Source: Microbacteriaceae bacterium UBA6152 (GTDB lineage Bacteria; Actinomycetota; Actinomycetes; Actinomycetales; Microbacteriaceae). Taken from it: a stretch of DNA of 33,127 nucleotides. The translations under genes were made by a program, and so were the position numbers. Below are positions 22,783-30,635 of this stretch, piece after piece. The stretch spans positions 1 through 33,127 of the forward strand of contig DIUS01000081.1 of NCBI GenBank assembly GCA_002423075.1, in the 5' to 3' direction. The notes beneath the pieces were generated by a model. That model was not told the origin of the DNA and ran no database searches. It saw only the letters and a list, made by a program, of their open reading frames with translations. Position 1 is the first letter of the stretch. The number at the start of each line of letters is the position of its first letter.

Positions 22783-23741
22783 CAGATCTTGCGCAGCAAG
22801 ATCGTCTCGACGCTGTGATCGCTCGCCTTGCGCAGCACGAGCGAGGCACGCGCCTTGGTCGGCAAGATGTTCTCGATGAGATTCGGCTCGTTGATCTCGC
22901 GCCAGATCTCGCGCGCCTTCGCGCGTGCCTCATCGGGAGCGAGCGCGGCGTAGCGGTGAAAGTAGCTGCGTGGGTCGGTGAAGGCGCCGCGCTGCAGAGC
23001 CAAGAAGCGGTCTTCGTACCACTGGGCGATATCGCTCGTGCGAGCATCCACATAGACCGTGAAGTCGAACAGATCGCTCACCGCGAGCGACGCGCCCGGC
23101 CCCGGCGGCTGCAGCACGTTGAGGCCCTCAACGATGAGGATGTCGGGGCGACGCACGATGATCTCGGCACCGGGCACGCGATCGTAAGTGAGGTGGCTGT
23201 ACACCGGCGCGCGCACTTCGTCGGCGCCCGCCTTGACACGGGCGACGAAGCGCAGCAGCGAGCGGCGATCGTACGATTCGGGAAAACCCTTGCGGTGCAG
23301 GATGCCCCGCCGTGCGAGCTCGGGCGTCGGCAGCAAGAAGCCGTCGGTCGTGACGCGCTCGACGCGCGGAGTGTCTTCCCACCGTGACAACAGCTCGCGC
23401 AGCAGGCGGGCGATCGTCGATTTGCCGACAGCGACCGAGCCCGCGACACCGATGACGAAGGGGGTGTGCTGCCCAGGCTCGCGCAAGAAGCTGCGGGTCG
23501 CCGCATGCAACTCGCGAGCGCCGACGGCGTAGAGGCTGAGCAACCGACTGAGCGGAACGTAGACTTCGGCGACCTCGCGCATGTCGAGCGAGTCGCCCAG
23601 GCCGCGCAGCTGCACCAGCTCGGTCTCACGCAGCGGTTGCGGCGTCTCGGGGGCGAGCGCGGCCCAGCGCCGCCGGTCGATCTCGTCGAACGGGCTCGTC
23701 TCACGCGCGAGTGTGTCGCGCGGTGCGCTCGGCTCGGCCAT
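22782..23741 (-). CDS. coaA: Type I pantothenate kinase
   Basis: CoaA phosphorylates pantothenate in the first step of coenzyme A synthesis and is feedback-inhibited by CoA in characterised members. The 319-residue protein shows the P-loop GVAGSVAVGKST (98-109), TTDGFLLP, RKGFPESYDRRSLLRF and YDRVPGAEIIVRRPDILIVE. ATG 23741 is chosen because TACTGT lies 7 bases upstream, implying a leaderless mRNA; an upstream in-frame start at 23768 is less likely. It is divergent from glmS. Confidence 0.95.
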   Translation of the reverse strand: MAEPSAPRDTLARETSPFDEIDRRRWAALAPETPQPLRETELVQLRGLGDSLDMREVAEVYVPLSRLLSLYAVGARELHAATRSFLREPGQHTPFVIGVAGSVAVGKSTIARLLRELLSRWEDTPRVERVTTDGFLLPTPELARRGILHRKGFPESYDRRSLLRFVARVKAGADEVRAPVYSHLTYDRVPGAEIIVRRPDILIVEGLNVLQPPGPGASLAVSDLFDFTVYVDARTSDIAQWYEDRFLALQRGAFTDPRSYFHRYAALAPDEARAKAREIWREINEPNLIENILPTKARASLVLRKASDHSVETILLRKI

Positions 23742-23754
23742 CGACCCCACAGTA
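23742..23754 (-). promoter_or_regulatory. -10 box for leaderless coaA
   Basis: On the minus strand TACTGT (23754-23749) fits TANNNT and ends 7 bases before the ATG at 23741. No Shine-Dalgarno sequence is present between them. The -35 region is not clear. Confidence 0.55.
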
Positions 23755-23804
23755 CCCCCGCGCGGCATCCCTCGTTCCTGACCGGCCCGCCGGGGCGCGA
23801 GCCG

Positions 23805-23818
23805 TAGAATGGTCGGCT
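23805..23818 (+). promoter_or_regulatory. -10 box for leaderless glmS
   Basis: TAGAAT (23805-23810) fits TANNNT and is 8 bases before the ATG at 23819. No Shine-Dalgarno sequence is seen. A -35 element is not obvious. Confidence 0.55.
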
Positions 23819-25669
23819 ATGTGCGGAATCGTGGGGTATGTCGGAACCCGAGGCAGCGTCGGGGTGCTGCTGGGTGGTCTCAAGCGGCTCGAGTACCGAG
23901 GCTATGACTCGGCGGGTGTCGCCGTCATCGACGACGCTGGGCACCTCGACACGCGCAAGCACGCGGGCAAGCTCGGCATTCTGAGCGCCGATCTCGATGC
24001 TTCGCCGCTCACCGACGGTCAGACCGGCATCGGTCACACGCGCTGGGCGACCCACGGCGGCCCCACCGACGAGAACGCCCACCCGCACCTCGGCGATGAG
24101 GGCAAGCTCGCGCTCATTCACAACGGCATCATTGAGAACTTCTCTGAGCTCAAGACCGAGCTGCTCGCGAGCGGGCACGAGTTCAGCTCTGACACTGACA
24201 GTGAGGTCGCCGCACTGCTCGTCGGCGAAGCCTTCCGCGAGACGGGCGACCTGACCACAGCCATGCTGCAGATCGTCAATCGCCTCGAGGGCGCTTTCAC
24301 CCTGCTCGCCGTCCACGCCGACCAGCCCCACGTCGTCGTGGGCGCTCGCCGCAACTCGCCGCTCGTGATCGGGCTCGGCGAGGGCGAGAACTTTCTCGGC
24401 AGCGACGTCGCAGCCTTCGTCGAGTACACGCATCGCGCCATGGAGATCGGGCAGGACCAGCTCGTCACGATCCGCCCCGACAGTGTTGAGGTCATCGACT
24501 TCGCCGGTCAGCCGGTCACGCCGAGCACGTTCGAGGTGAACTGGGATGCTTCAGCCGCTGAGAAGGGCGGCTGGTCGAGCTTTATGGCGAAAGAGATCAG
24601 CGAAGAGCCCGAAGCGGTCGCGAAGACCATCCTCGGTCGTGTGCGCGATGGTCTCGTCGACCTGCCCGAGGTCGTCGAGCTCGGCGAGGGTGCGCTCGCG
24701 AGCATCGACCGGGTCGTCATCATCGCCTGCGGCACTGCCGCCTATGCCGGCATGGTCGGCAAGTACGCCATCGAGAAGTGGGCGCGCGTGCCCGTCGACG
24801 TCGAGCTCGCGCACGAGTTCCGCTATCGCGAGCCCGTGCTGTCGCCCCATACCCTCGTGGTCTCGATCAGTCAGTCGGGCGAGACCATGGACACTCTCAT
24901 GGCGGTCAAGTACGCGAAAGAGCAGGGCGCCCGTACGCTGTCGATCTGCAACACCCAGGGCGCGACGATTCCGCGTGAGTCCGACGCCGTGGTCTATACG
25001 CACGCCGGCCCCGAGGTCGCCGTCGCCTCGACCAAGGCCTTCGTTGCGCAGATCACCGCAATCTACCTGCTCGGGCTGCAGTTGGGTCAGGTGCGCGGCA
25101 CCGTGAACCCTGAGCAGGCTCGCGAGCTCGTGAGCGAGCTGCAAGCCGTGCCCGAGAAGCTCGTGTCGGTGCTCGGCACCGGCGAGCGCATCGCCGAGCT
25201 CGCGCACTGGATGGCCGACACTCGCTCGGTGCTCTTCCTGGGTCGACACGTGGGCTACCCGGTTGCGCTCGAGGGCGCTCTCAAGCTCAAAGAGCTCGCG
25301 TACATCCACGCCGAAGGTTTTGCGGCTGGCGAGCTCAAGCACGGGCCGATCGCCCTGATCGAACCCGGGCAGGTGGTGTTCGTGATCGTTCCGAGCCCGC
25401 GTGACCCGAGCTCGCTGCACGCCAAGGTGGTCTCGAACATCCAAGAGATCAGGGCTCGCGGAGCGCGCGTCATCGCCATCGCCGAAGAGGGCGACGTTGC
25501 AGTGCTGCCGCATGCCGACGAGGTCATCCGCATCCCGCTCGCCTCACCGTTCTTCGAGCCGCTGCTCGCGGTCGTGCCCCTGCACATCTTTGGCATGGAG
25601 CTCGCCTCGGCGAAAGGTCTCGACGTCGACCAACCGCGTAACCTCGCCAAGTCGGTCACGGTCGAGTAG
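23819..25669 (+). CDS. glmS: Glutamine--fructose-6-phosphate aminotransferase
   Basis: GlmS makes glucosamine-6-phosphate from fructose-6-phosphate and glutamine, the step before GlmM. The start at ATG 23819 gives MCGIVGYVGTRGSV, with Cys2 as the glutaminase nucleophile after Met removal; the frame is open further upstream but must not be used. The 616-residue protein has a class II glutaminase domain (1-240, with HTRWATHGGPTDENAHPH), two SIS sugar-isomerase domains (VSISQSGETMDTLMAVKYAK lies in the first) and the C-terminal RNLAKSVTVE. No glmS ribozyme is visible upstream. Confidence 0.97.
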   Translation: MCGIVGYVGTRGSVGVLLGGLKRLEYRGYDSAGVAVIDDAGHLDTRKHAGKLGILSADLDASPLTDGQTGIGHTRWATHGGPTDENAHPHLGDEGKLALIHNGIIENFSELKTELLASGHEFSSDTDSEVAALLVGEAFRETGDLTTAMLQIVNRLEGAFTLLAVHADQPHVVVGARRNSPLVIGLGEGENFLGSDVAAFVEYTHRAMEIGQDQLVTIRPDSVEVIDFAGQPVTPSTFEVNWDASAAEKGGWSSFMAKEISEEPEAVAKTILGRVRDGLVDLPEVVELGEGALASIDRVVIIACGTAAYAGMVGKYAIEKWARVPVDVELAHEFRYREPVLSPHTLVVSISQSGETMDTLMAVKYAKEQGARTLSICNTQGATIPRESDAVVYTHAGPEVAVASTKAFVAQITAIYLLGLQLGQVRGTVNPEQARELVSELQAVPEKLVSVLGTGERIAELAHWMADTRSVLFLGRHVGYPVALEGALKLKELAYIHAEGFAAGELKHGPIALIEPGQVVFVIVPSPRDPSSLHAKVVSNIQEIRARGARVIAIAEEGDVAVLPHADEVIRIPLASPFFEPLLAVVPLHIFGMELASAKGLDVDQPRNLAKSVTVE

Positions 25670-25697
25670 TCGCACGAAAAGAAGGCGGTCGAGACGC

Positions 25698-26051
25698 ATG
25701 GCGATCGTGGGCGTGGGAGTCGACATCGTTGACCTGGCCCGGTTCGAGCGCGCGCTCGACCGCACGCCGCGGTTGCGCGACCGACTCTTCGCCGACGACG
25801 AGCGTTCGCTGCCGGTGCGGTCGCTCGCGAGCCGATTCGCGGCCAAAGAGGCTCTGCTGAAGGCGCTCGGCGACACGGTCGGCGCGCGATGGCACGACAT
25901 GCGCATCGTGAGCGATGCCGAGGGCAACCCCGATCTCGAGGTCAGCGGCAGAGTCGCCGAGATCGTCGCGGCGCGTGGCATCGCCTCGCTGCACGTCTCA
26001 CTCTCGCACGATGCGGGGGTCGCGATCGCCTTCGTGGTGGCCGAATCATGA
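25698..26051 (+). CDS. acpS: Holo-[acyl-carrier-protein] synthase
   Basis: AcpS transfers 4'-phosphopantetheine from CoA to acyl carrier protein. The 117-residue product has the magnesium-binding VGVGVDIVDLARFERAL at the start and FAAKEALLKALGD at about 48-60, plus the C-terminal LHVSLSHDAGVAIAFVV. ATG 25698 gives the standard N-terminus. The stop overlaps the alr ATG (ATGA). It is 28 bases after glmS and so may be transcribed with it. Confidence 0.95.
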   Translation: MAIVGVGVDIVDLARFERALDRTPRLRDRLFADDERSLPVRSLASRFAAKEALLKALGDTVGARWHDMRIVSDAEGNPDLEVSGRVAEIVAARGIASLHVSLSHDAGVAIAFVVAES

Positions 26052-27142
26052 GCGCACCGCTGCGCGAAGCGCGCATCTCGGCCGCGGCGATTCGTGCGAA
26101 TGCCGTCCTGCTGCGGCAGCGCGTCACGACCCGCCACGCCATGGCGGTCGTGAAGGCGGACGGCTACGGTCACGGCGCCATCACGGCGGCGCACGCGGTG
26201 CTCGAGGCGGGCTTCGACCACCTCGGCGTTGCCGACCTCGATGAGGCTTTCGAACTGCGGGGAGCCGGCATCGACGCTCCGGTGCTCGCCTGGCTGCACG
26301 GGCCGGAGCTCGATGCGGCCGCCGCGGCCGAGGCAGGCATCGCGCTCGGCCTCAGCTCACTCACGCAGCTCGAGCAGGTCGCCCGCGCGGGGCGGCGCAA
26401 CGCCGTGCACCTGAAGGTCGACACGGGTCTCAGCCGCAATGGTGTGGCCGAGGCCGACTGGGGTCCCGTGGTCGAGCGGCTCGCTACGGCGGTCGCCGAC
26501 GGCAGCGTGCGCCTCGAGGGCGTCTTCAGCCATCTCTCGAACACCTCTGCCGATGACGACCGGGCGCAAATCACCGCCTTCGAGCGATTTCTGGATGCTG
26601 TGCGCAGCGTCGGGCTCGACCCGGGCATCCGTCATCTCGCCGCTTCGGCGGGTGCGCTCGACCACCCGGCCGCCCGCTATGACATGGTGCGCTTCGGCAT
26701 CGCGCTCTACGGCATCGCCCCCGAGCCGCACCTGCGGGGCGCACTGTCGCTGCGGCCCGCCATGCGGCTGAGCGCCGAGGTCGCGGGGGTCAAACGCGTT
26801 CCCGCCGGCAGCGGAGTGTCGTACGGCTACCGGCATCGCACCAGCGCGGCGACGACGCTCGCGCTTGTGCCGCTGGGCTATGCCGACGGCGTGCCGCGGG
26901 CGGCCGTCGACGCTCCCGTGCGCATCGGCGATGCCCTGCTGCGCGTCGTGGGCCGCATCGCCATGGACCAACTCGTGGTCGACGCGGGCGATGCCCCTGT
27001 GGCGGTCGGCGATCGCGCGGTGCTGTGGGGAGACCCCGAGCAGGGCGACCCTCATGTCGACGACTGGGCCGATGCGGCCGGCACCATCGCCTACGAGCTC
27101 GTGACGCGTCTCGGCCGGCGCGTGCTCCGCACTCTCGGCTGA
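26048..27142 (+). CDS. alr: Alanine racemase
   Basis: Alr is a PLP enzyme that makes D-alanine for peptidoglycan. The 364-residue protein has the PLP lysine in MAVVKADGYGHG (Lys36), the catalytic tyrosine in GVSYGYRH (Tyr259) and the metal-free barrel motif VDTGLSRNGV. The C-terminal beta domain includes VGRIAMDQLVVD. ATG 26048 is set by the overlap with the acpS stop. The stop overlaps tsaE in the same way (TGATG). Confidence 0.96.
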   Translation: MSAPLREARISAAAIRANAVLLRQRVTTRHAMAVVKADGYGHGAITAAHAVLEAGFDHLGVADLDEAFELRGAGIDAPVLAWLHGPELDAAAAAEAGIALGLSSLTQLEQVARAGRRNAVHLKVDTGLSRNGVAEADWGPVVERLATAVADGSVRLEGVFSHLSNTSADDDRAQITAFERFLDAVRSVGLDPGIRHLAASAGALDHPAARYDMVRFGIALYGIAPEPHLRGALSLRPAMRLSAEVAGVKRVPAGSGVSYGYRHRTSAATTLALVPLGYADGVPRAAVDAPVRIGDALLRVVGRIAMDQLVVDAGDAPVAVGDRAVLWGDPEQGDPHVDDWADAAGTIAYELVTRLGRRVLRTLG

Positions 27143-27705
27143 TGACGATGGTGATCACACTAACGATTGACGACCCCGAGGCGATGGCCCTGCTCGGCGC
27201 AACGATTGCGGCCAAGCTGACAGCGGGCGACGTCGTGCTGCTCACGGGTGAGCTCGGCGCGGGCAAGACCACCCTGACGCGCGGTCTCGGCGAGGCGCTC
27301 GGCGTGCGGGGCACGGTCACGAGCCCGACCTTCGTGCTCGCGCGCACGCATCCGCGCTCCGATGCACCTCCGCTCGTGCACGTCGACGCCTACCGGCTCA
27401 GCGGAGCCGATGAGCTCGACGACCTCGATCTCGACTTTGACAAGTCGATCGTCGTCGTCGAGTGGGGCGCCGGGCTCATCGAGCACCTCGTCGACGAGTG
27501 GCTCGCCGTGACCATCGAACGACCCACGGGCGCGACCGCGCACGCGGTCCCGAAGAGAGCGGGTCAAGCTCCCACTACCGTCGATGCCGCGCCGGTTGAC
27601 GACACCGACGCTGAAGACATCGCCGTCGAGCCCCGCACCGTCATGATCGAGGGCATAGGCTCGCGCTGGAGCGACCTAGGCTGGCTACATGCTGCTGGCG
27701 ATTGA
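27142..27705 (+). CDS. tsaE: tRNA t6A biosynthesis ATPase TsaE, with C-terminal extension
   Basis: TsaE is the ATPase partner of TsaB-TsaD in making threonylcarbamoyladenosine at position 37 of ANN-decoding tRNAs. The P-loop LTGELGAGKTTLTRGL is near 34-49, followed by VTSPTFVL and the Walker-type VVEWGAGL. At 187 residues it is longer than the usual 150: from about residue 140 it has an Ala/Asp-rich tail. The start at ATG 27142 overlaps the alr stop; ATG 27148 is possible. The last 17 bases overlap tsaB. Confidence 0.93.
   Translation: MTMVITLTIDDPEAMALLGATIAAKLTAGDVVLLTGELGAGKTTLTRGLGEALGVRGTVTSPTFVLARTHPRSDAPPLVHVDAYRLSGADELDDLDLDFDKSIVVVEWGAGLIEHLVDEWLAVTIERPTGATAHAVPKRAGQAPTTVDAAPVDDTDAEDIAVEPRTVMIEGIGSRWSDLGWLHAAGD
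27677..27688 (+). promoter_or_regulatory. Internal -10 box for tsaB inside tsaE
   Basis: TAGGCT (27677-27682) fits TANNNT and ends 6 bases before the tsaB ATG, inside the end of tsaE. No Shine-Dalgarno sequence is present, so tsaB may be read from a leaderless mRNA as well as from the operon transcript. Confidence 0.4.
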
Positions 27706-28297
27706 CACCTCGGCGGGCACCGCCGTCGCGCTCGTCGCCGACGACGGCCGCGTGATCGCCGAGCGGTCGACCGCCGACACCCGCCGGCACGCCGAGGTCA
27801 TCGGCCCCTTTCTCGCCGAGGTTCTCGCGGCGGAGGGCTCGACGCCACTGGCGGGAGTCGTCACGGGCATCGGACCCGGGCCCTACACCGGCTTGCGCGT
27901 GGGCATCGCCGCCGCACGCGCGGTCGCGTTCGCCCGCGGCATTCCCCTGCATGCCGTGCCCAGCCACGACGCCGTCGCGTTCGCGCTGGTTGAGGGGGGA
28001 GTGGCGGCGGGTCGCTTCAGCGTCGTGACGGATGCGCGTCGTCGCGAGGTGGCCGTGACCGTGTACAGCGCGGCGCTTCCGCTGCCGCGCGAGATCGAGC
28101 CCGCTCACCTGGTGCCGCGCGTCGACTGGGTGCCCGTGGAGGGTGTCGCGGCCTACGAGGTGACCGAGATTCCTGCGGCACCGCTCGCCCACGTCGCTCT
28201 CGCTCGCATCGCGGCCGGCGCGGCACCGCTCCCGCCGCGGCCGCTCTACCTGCGCCAGCCCGACGTGACGCTCTCGACGCCGAAGCGGGTGAGCTGA
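27689..28297 (+). CDS. tsaB: tRNA t6A biosynthesis protein TsaB
   Basis: TsaB is the scaffold partner of TsaD in t6A synthesis. The 202-residue protein starts MLLAIDTSAGTAVALVADDG and has the ASKHA-fold motif GIGPGPYTGLRVGIAAARA, both typical. It overlaps tsaE by 17 bases at its start and rimI by one base at its end (TGATG). The C-terminal part is divergent, as in other TsaB proteins. Confidence 0.94.
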   Translation: MLLAIDTSAGTAVALVADDGRVIAERSTADTRRHAEVIGPFLAEVLAAEGSTPLAGVVTGIGPGPYTGLRVGIAAARAVAFARGIPLHAVPSHDAVAFALVEGGVAAGRFSVVTDARRREVAVTVYSAALPLPREIEPAHLVPRVDWVPVEGVAAYEVTEIPAAPLAHVALARIAAGAAPLPPRPLYLRQPDVTLSTPKRVS

Positions 28298-28755
28298 TGG
28301 CCGATGTCGTCATCCGCGATGCCGACCTCGCCGACCTCGATGCGATCATGCGGCTCGAGACGGAGACGTTCGAGACCGACGCGTGGAGCCGCGACATGAT
28401 GGCCGCCGAGCTCGCCTCGCCGAACACGCAGTACTTCGTTGCGATGTCGGGCGACGTGCTCGTCGGCTATGCCGGGTTGAGCGCGCCGGCAGGCTCGGAG
28501 CAGGCCGATATTCAGACCATCGCGGTCGACCCGAACCACCGACGGTTCGGCATCGGCCGCGTGCTGCTGCGGCAACTGCTGGCACTGGCGCAGTCGAGCG
28601 GCGTTGCCGACGTGCTGCTCGAGGTGCGGGCCGATAACCCGGGCGCCCAGCGGCTCTACGAGCTCAACGGCTTCACGGCGATCGCCGTGCGCCCTCGCTA
28701 CTACCAGCCCGATGACGTCGACGCGATCGTCATGCGCTGTGAGGTCGAGACATGA
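28297..28755 (+). CDS. rimI: Ribosomal protein S18 alanine N-acetyltransferase
   Basis: RimI-type GNAT enzymes acetylate protein N-termini, S18 being the known E. coli target. The 152-residue protein has the acetyl-CoA loop in IAVDPNHRRFGIGRVLLRQL and the C-terminal EVRADNPGAQRLYELNGFTA and VRPRYYQPDDVDAIVM. Its position between tsaB and tsaD is the conserved one, which supports the call. The stop overlaps the tsaD ATG by four bases. Confidence 0.92.
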   Translation: MADVVIRDADLADLDAIMRLETETFETDAWSRDMMAAELASPNTQYFVAMSGDVLVGYAGLSAPAGSEQADIQTIAVDPNHRRFGIGRVLLRQLLALAQSSGVADVLLEVRADNPGAQRLYELNGFTAIAVRPRYYQPDDVDAIVMRCEVET

Positions 28756-29801
28756 GCGCGACCGTGCTCGGCATCGAGACGAGCTGCGACGAAACAGGTA
28801 TCGGCATCGTGCGAGGCACGACCATGCTCGCCAATGTCATCTCGTCGTCGATGGACGAGCACGCGCGGTTCGGCGGCGTCGTGCCCGAGGTCGCCGCGCG
28901 CGCACACCTCGAGGCGATCGAGCCGGCGTTGCGACAGGCGCTCGCCGAGGCCGGTGTGACGCTCGCCGAGATCGATGCCATCGCCGTGACGAGCGGCCCA
29001 GGGCTCTCCGGTGCGCTCATGGTCGGGGTGGGCGCGGCAAAGGCGCTCGCGGTCGCTCTCGACAAGCCGTTCTACGCCGTGAACCACCTCGTCGGTCACG
29101 TCGGCGCCGACGTCCTGCGTGACGAGGGTGAAGGCGAGATCGAGCTGCCGACCATCGCGCTGCTGGTGTCGGGCGGCCACACCTCGCTGCTGCTCGTGCG
29201 CGACCTCACGAGCGATGTCGAGCTGCTCGGCGAGACCATCGACGACGCCGCTGGCGAAGCCTTCGACAAGGTGGCCCGGCTGCTCGGCCTGCCGTATCCG
29301 GGCGGGCCCCACATCGACCGGGTGGCAGCCGAGGGCGACCCGACCGCCGTGCGGTTTCCGCGCGGGCTCACCCTGCCGAAAGACTTCGACCGCCACCGCT
29401 ACGACTTCTCGTTCTCGGGCCTCAAGACGGCCGTCGCCCGCCATGTGGAGAAACTGCGGGATGCGGGCGAGCCTGTGCCGGTCGCCGACATTGCCGCCTC
29501 GTTTCGCGAGGCGGTGGCCGATGTGCTGACGGCCAAGGCCCTCGCGGCCTGCCGCGACCTCGGGGTGCCCCGCCTCCTGCTCGGGGGAGGAGTAGTGGCG
29601 AACGCCAGAGTGCGCGCGCTGGCCGCTGAACGCTGTGCGAGCGAGGGGGTCGCCTTGCGCATCCCGCCCTTCTCGCTCTGCACTGACAACGGCGCGATGA
29701 TCGCCGCGCTCGCCGCGCAGCTCATCGCCGCGGGCCATGCGCCGTCGACGCTCGATGTGAGCGCCGATTCGACGCTGCCGGTCACGACGATTCAGGCGTG
29801 A
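28752..29801 (+). CDS. tsaD: tRNA N6-adenosine threonylcarbamoyltransferase
   Basis: TsaD transfers the threonylcarbamoyl group to A37 of tRNA. The 349-residue protein has VLGIETSCDETGIGIV at the start, the metal-binding histidines in NHLVGHV (His112, His116), the SGGHTSLLLV loop and the late SLCTDNGAMIAAL aspartate motif. It ends the acpS-tsaD set. A promoter with a palindrome follows within 30 bases, so the next genes are a separate unit. Confidence 0.97.
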   Translation: MSATVLGIETSCDETGIGIVRGTTMLANVISSSMDEHARFGGVVPEVAARAHLEAIEPALRQALAEAGVTLAEIDAIAVTSGPGLSGALMVGVGAAKALAVALDKPFYAVNHLVGHVGADVLRDEGEGEIELPTIALLVSGGHTSLLLVRDLTSDVELLGETIDDAAGEAFDKVARLLGLPYPGGPHIDRVAAEGDPTAVRFPRGLTLPKDFDRHRYDFSFSGLKTAVARHVEKLRDAGEPVPVADIAASFREAVADVLTAKALAACRDLGVPRLLLGGGVVANARVRALAAERCASEGVALRIPPFSLCTDNGAMIAALAAQLIAAGHAPSTLDVSADSTLPVTTIQA

Positions 29802-29828
29802 GCGCACCCAACACCCTGCGTCGAGTCG

Positions 29829-29857
29829 TTGACACCCCGGGGTGTCGCTGAAACGAT
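29829..29857 (+). promoter_or_regulatory. Promoter with 16-bp palindromic operator
   Basis: TTGACA (29829-29834) and AACGAT (29852-29857) are 17 bases apart. Between them, and overlapping the -35, is the perfect palindrome GACACCCCGGGGTGTC at 29831-29846. A palindrome at this place is a typical repressor site. The half-site GACACCCCG recurs at 30667-30675, upstream of the third gene of the group. Confidence 0.65.
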
Positions 29858-29907
29858 AGGGGCCGTGCCCGCTCGGGCTCAACCCTCAGCCGTACTGGAG
29901 AGAATTC

Positions 29908-30270
29908 ATGTCTGACGTCACCCCGCCGCCCCCCGCTCCGGAGCCCACTCCCTACGCGTCGGCCCCCGCCGGCCCGGCAAAGCCGACCCCGGTCTTGAGC
30001 ATCATCTCGCTCATCGCGGGCATCGTGAGCTTCCTCGGTGGAGCTATCGTCATTCTTCCGTTCATCGGTTCGATCCTCCATCTGTTCCTTCCGCTGGCCG
30101 CAGTGATCCTCGGCTTTATGGGCAAGAAGCGTGAGCCCGCTGCCAAGGGAATGTGGCTCACCGGAATCGTGCTGGGGTTTGTCGGCCTCGCCGTCGCCGT
30201 GATCAGCCTGGTCTTCTGGATTGGACTTGTCGTGACGACGGGTACTAGTTCGTTCGACTACAACTTCTAA
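29908..30270 (+). CDS. Small DUF4190-type membrane protein (first of three)
   Basis: The 120-residue product has a Pro/Ala-rich cytosolic head (1-27) and hydrophobic segments at about 28-70 and 82-110, joined by GFMGKKREPAAKGMW. The pattern LG-x-KREP-x-x-x-GM-x-x-x-G-x-V-x-G is the DUF4190-like motif, repeated in the two next genes. GGAGAG at 29897-29902 is the ribosome binding site. Function is unknown; such proteins often occur with other envelope proteins. It lies behind the palindromic promoter and before a large hairpin. Confidence 0.75.
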   Translation: MSDVTPPPPAPEPTPYASAPAGPAKPTPVLSIISLIAGIVSFLGGAIVILPFIGSILHLFLPLAAVILGFMGKKREPAAKGMWLTGIVLGFVGLAVAVISLVFWIGLVVTTGTSSFDYNF

Positions 30271-30290
30271 CGAGCAGGCGGGGTCATGTG

Positions 30291-30333
30291 GGGCCCGTAC
30301 TCTCGGTGAAACCGGAGTGCGGGCCCGTATCCT
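30291..30333 (+). terminator. Large hairpin, probable terminator with adjacent -10 box
   Basis: GGGCCCG, TACTC and CGG (30291-30306, single bulged T at 30303) pair with CCG, GAGTG and CGGGCCC (30312-30326) around the loop TGAAA, 15 pairs in all. TATCCTTTCTTCG follows. It probably stops transcription of the first DUF4190 gene; TATCCT (30328-30333) could also be a -10 box for the second. Confidence 0.65.
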
Positions 30334-30379
30334 TTCTTCGTTCCTCCCGATTGTCCTCGACCCGAACGGCGTGCCCACG

Positions 30380-30622
30380 ATGACCGACGACACCGCAGCT
30401 CGCCCCACCAACCGCCTGGCACCGGTCGCGCTCATCTTCGCCATCCTCGTACCGATTGCGGGCGCGGTGCTCGGCCACCTCACGCTGCGGCAGATTGCGC
30501 AGACCGGTGAGCCTGGTCGCGGCATGGCGCTCGCCGCGACGGTCATCGGCTGGGTCGGCACGGTCGCCTGGTTCGTCTTCTGGGGGGTGTTGCTCTCGAC
30601 CCTTCGCGGGCTCACGGGCTGA
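30380..30622 (+). CDS. Small DUF4190-type membrane protein (second of three)
   Basis: The 80-residue product MTDDTAARPTNRLAPVALIF... has two membrane segments (about 14-35 and 48-74) joined by the loop LRQIAQTGEPGRGMALA, the canonical DUF4190 pattern. It is the shortest of the three and lacks the long proline-rich head. ATG 30380 is chosen because the upstream codons are not conserved in kind and run into the terminator hairpin; GTG 30371 is possible. No good ribosome binding site is seen. Function is unknown. Confidence 0.7.
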   Translation: MTDDTAARPTNRLAPVALIFAILVPIAGAVLGHLTLRQIAQTGEPGRGMALAATVIGWVGTVAWFVFWGVLLSTLRGLTG

Positions 30623-30635
30623 GCCAAGGGCAGAT

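Noticed and set aside
23711..23818. N-terminal extension of glmS upstream of MCGIVGY
   Set aside because: The catalytic cysteine must be residue 2 to be freed by Met removal, and a -10 box lies 8 bases before this ATG.
23742..23818. glmS ribozyme upstream of glmS
   Set aside because: Only 77 bases separate coaA and glmS, and the promoter -10 lies 8 bases before the start, which leaves no room for the ribozyme.
23078..24433. 451-codon minus-strand open frame crossing the coaA-glmS divergent region
   Set aside because: It is out of frame with coaA and antisense to glmS, both of which are clear, full-length genes.
27025..27141. N-terminal extension of tsaE inside alr
   Set aside because: The extra residues are Arg-rich and out-of-frame alr sequence; ATG 27142 overlaps the alr stop as at other joints.
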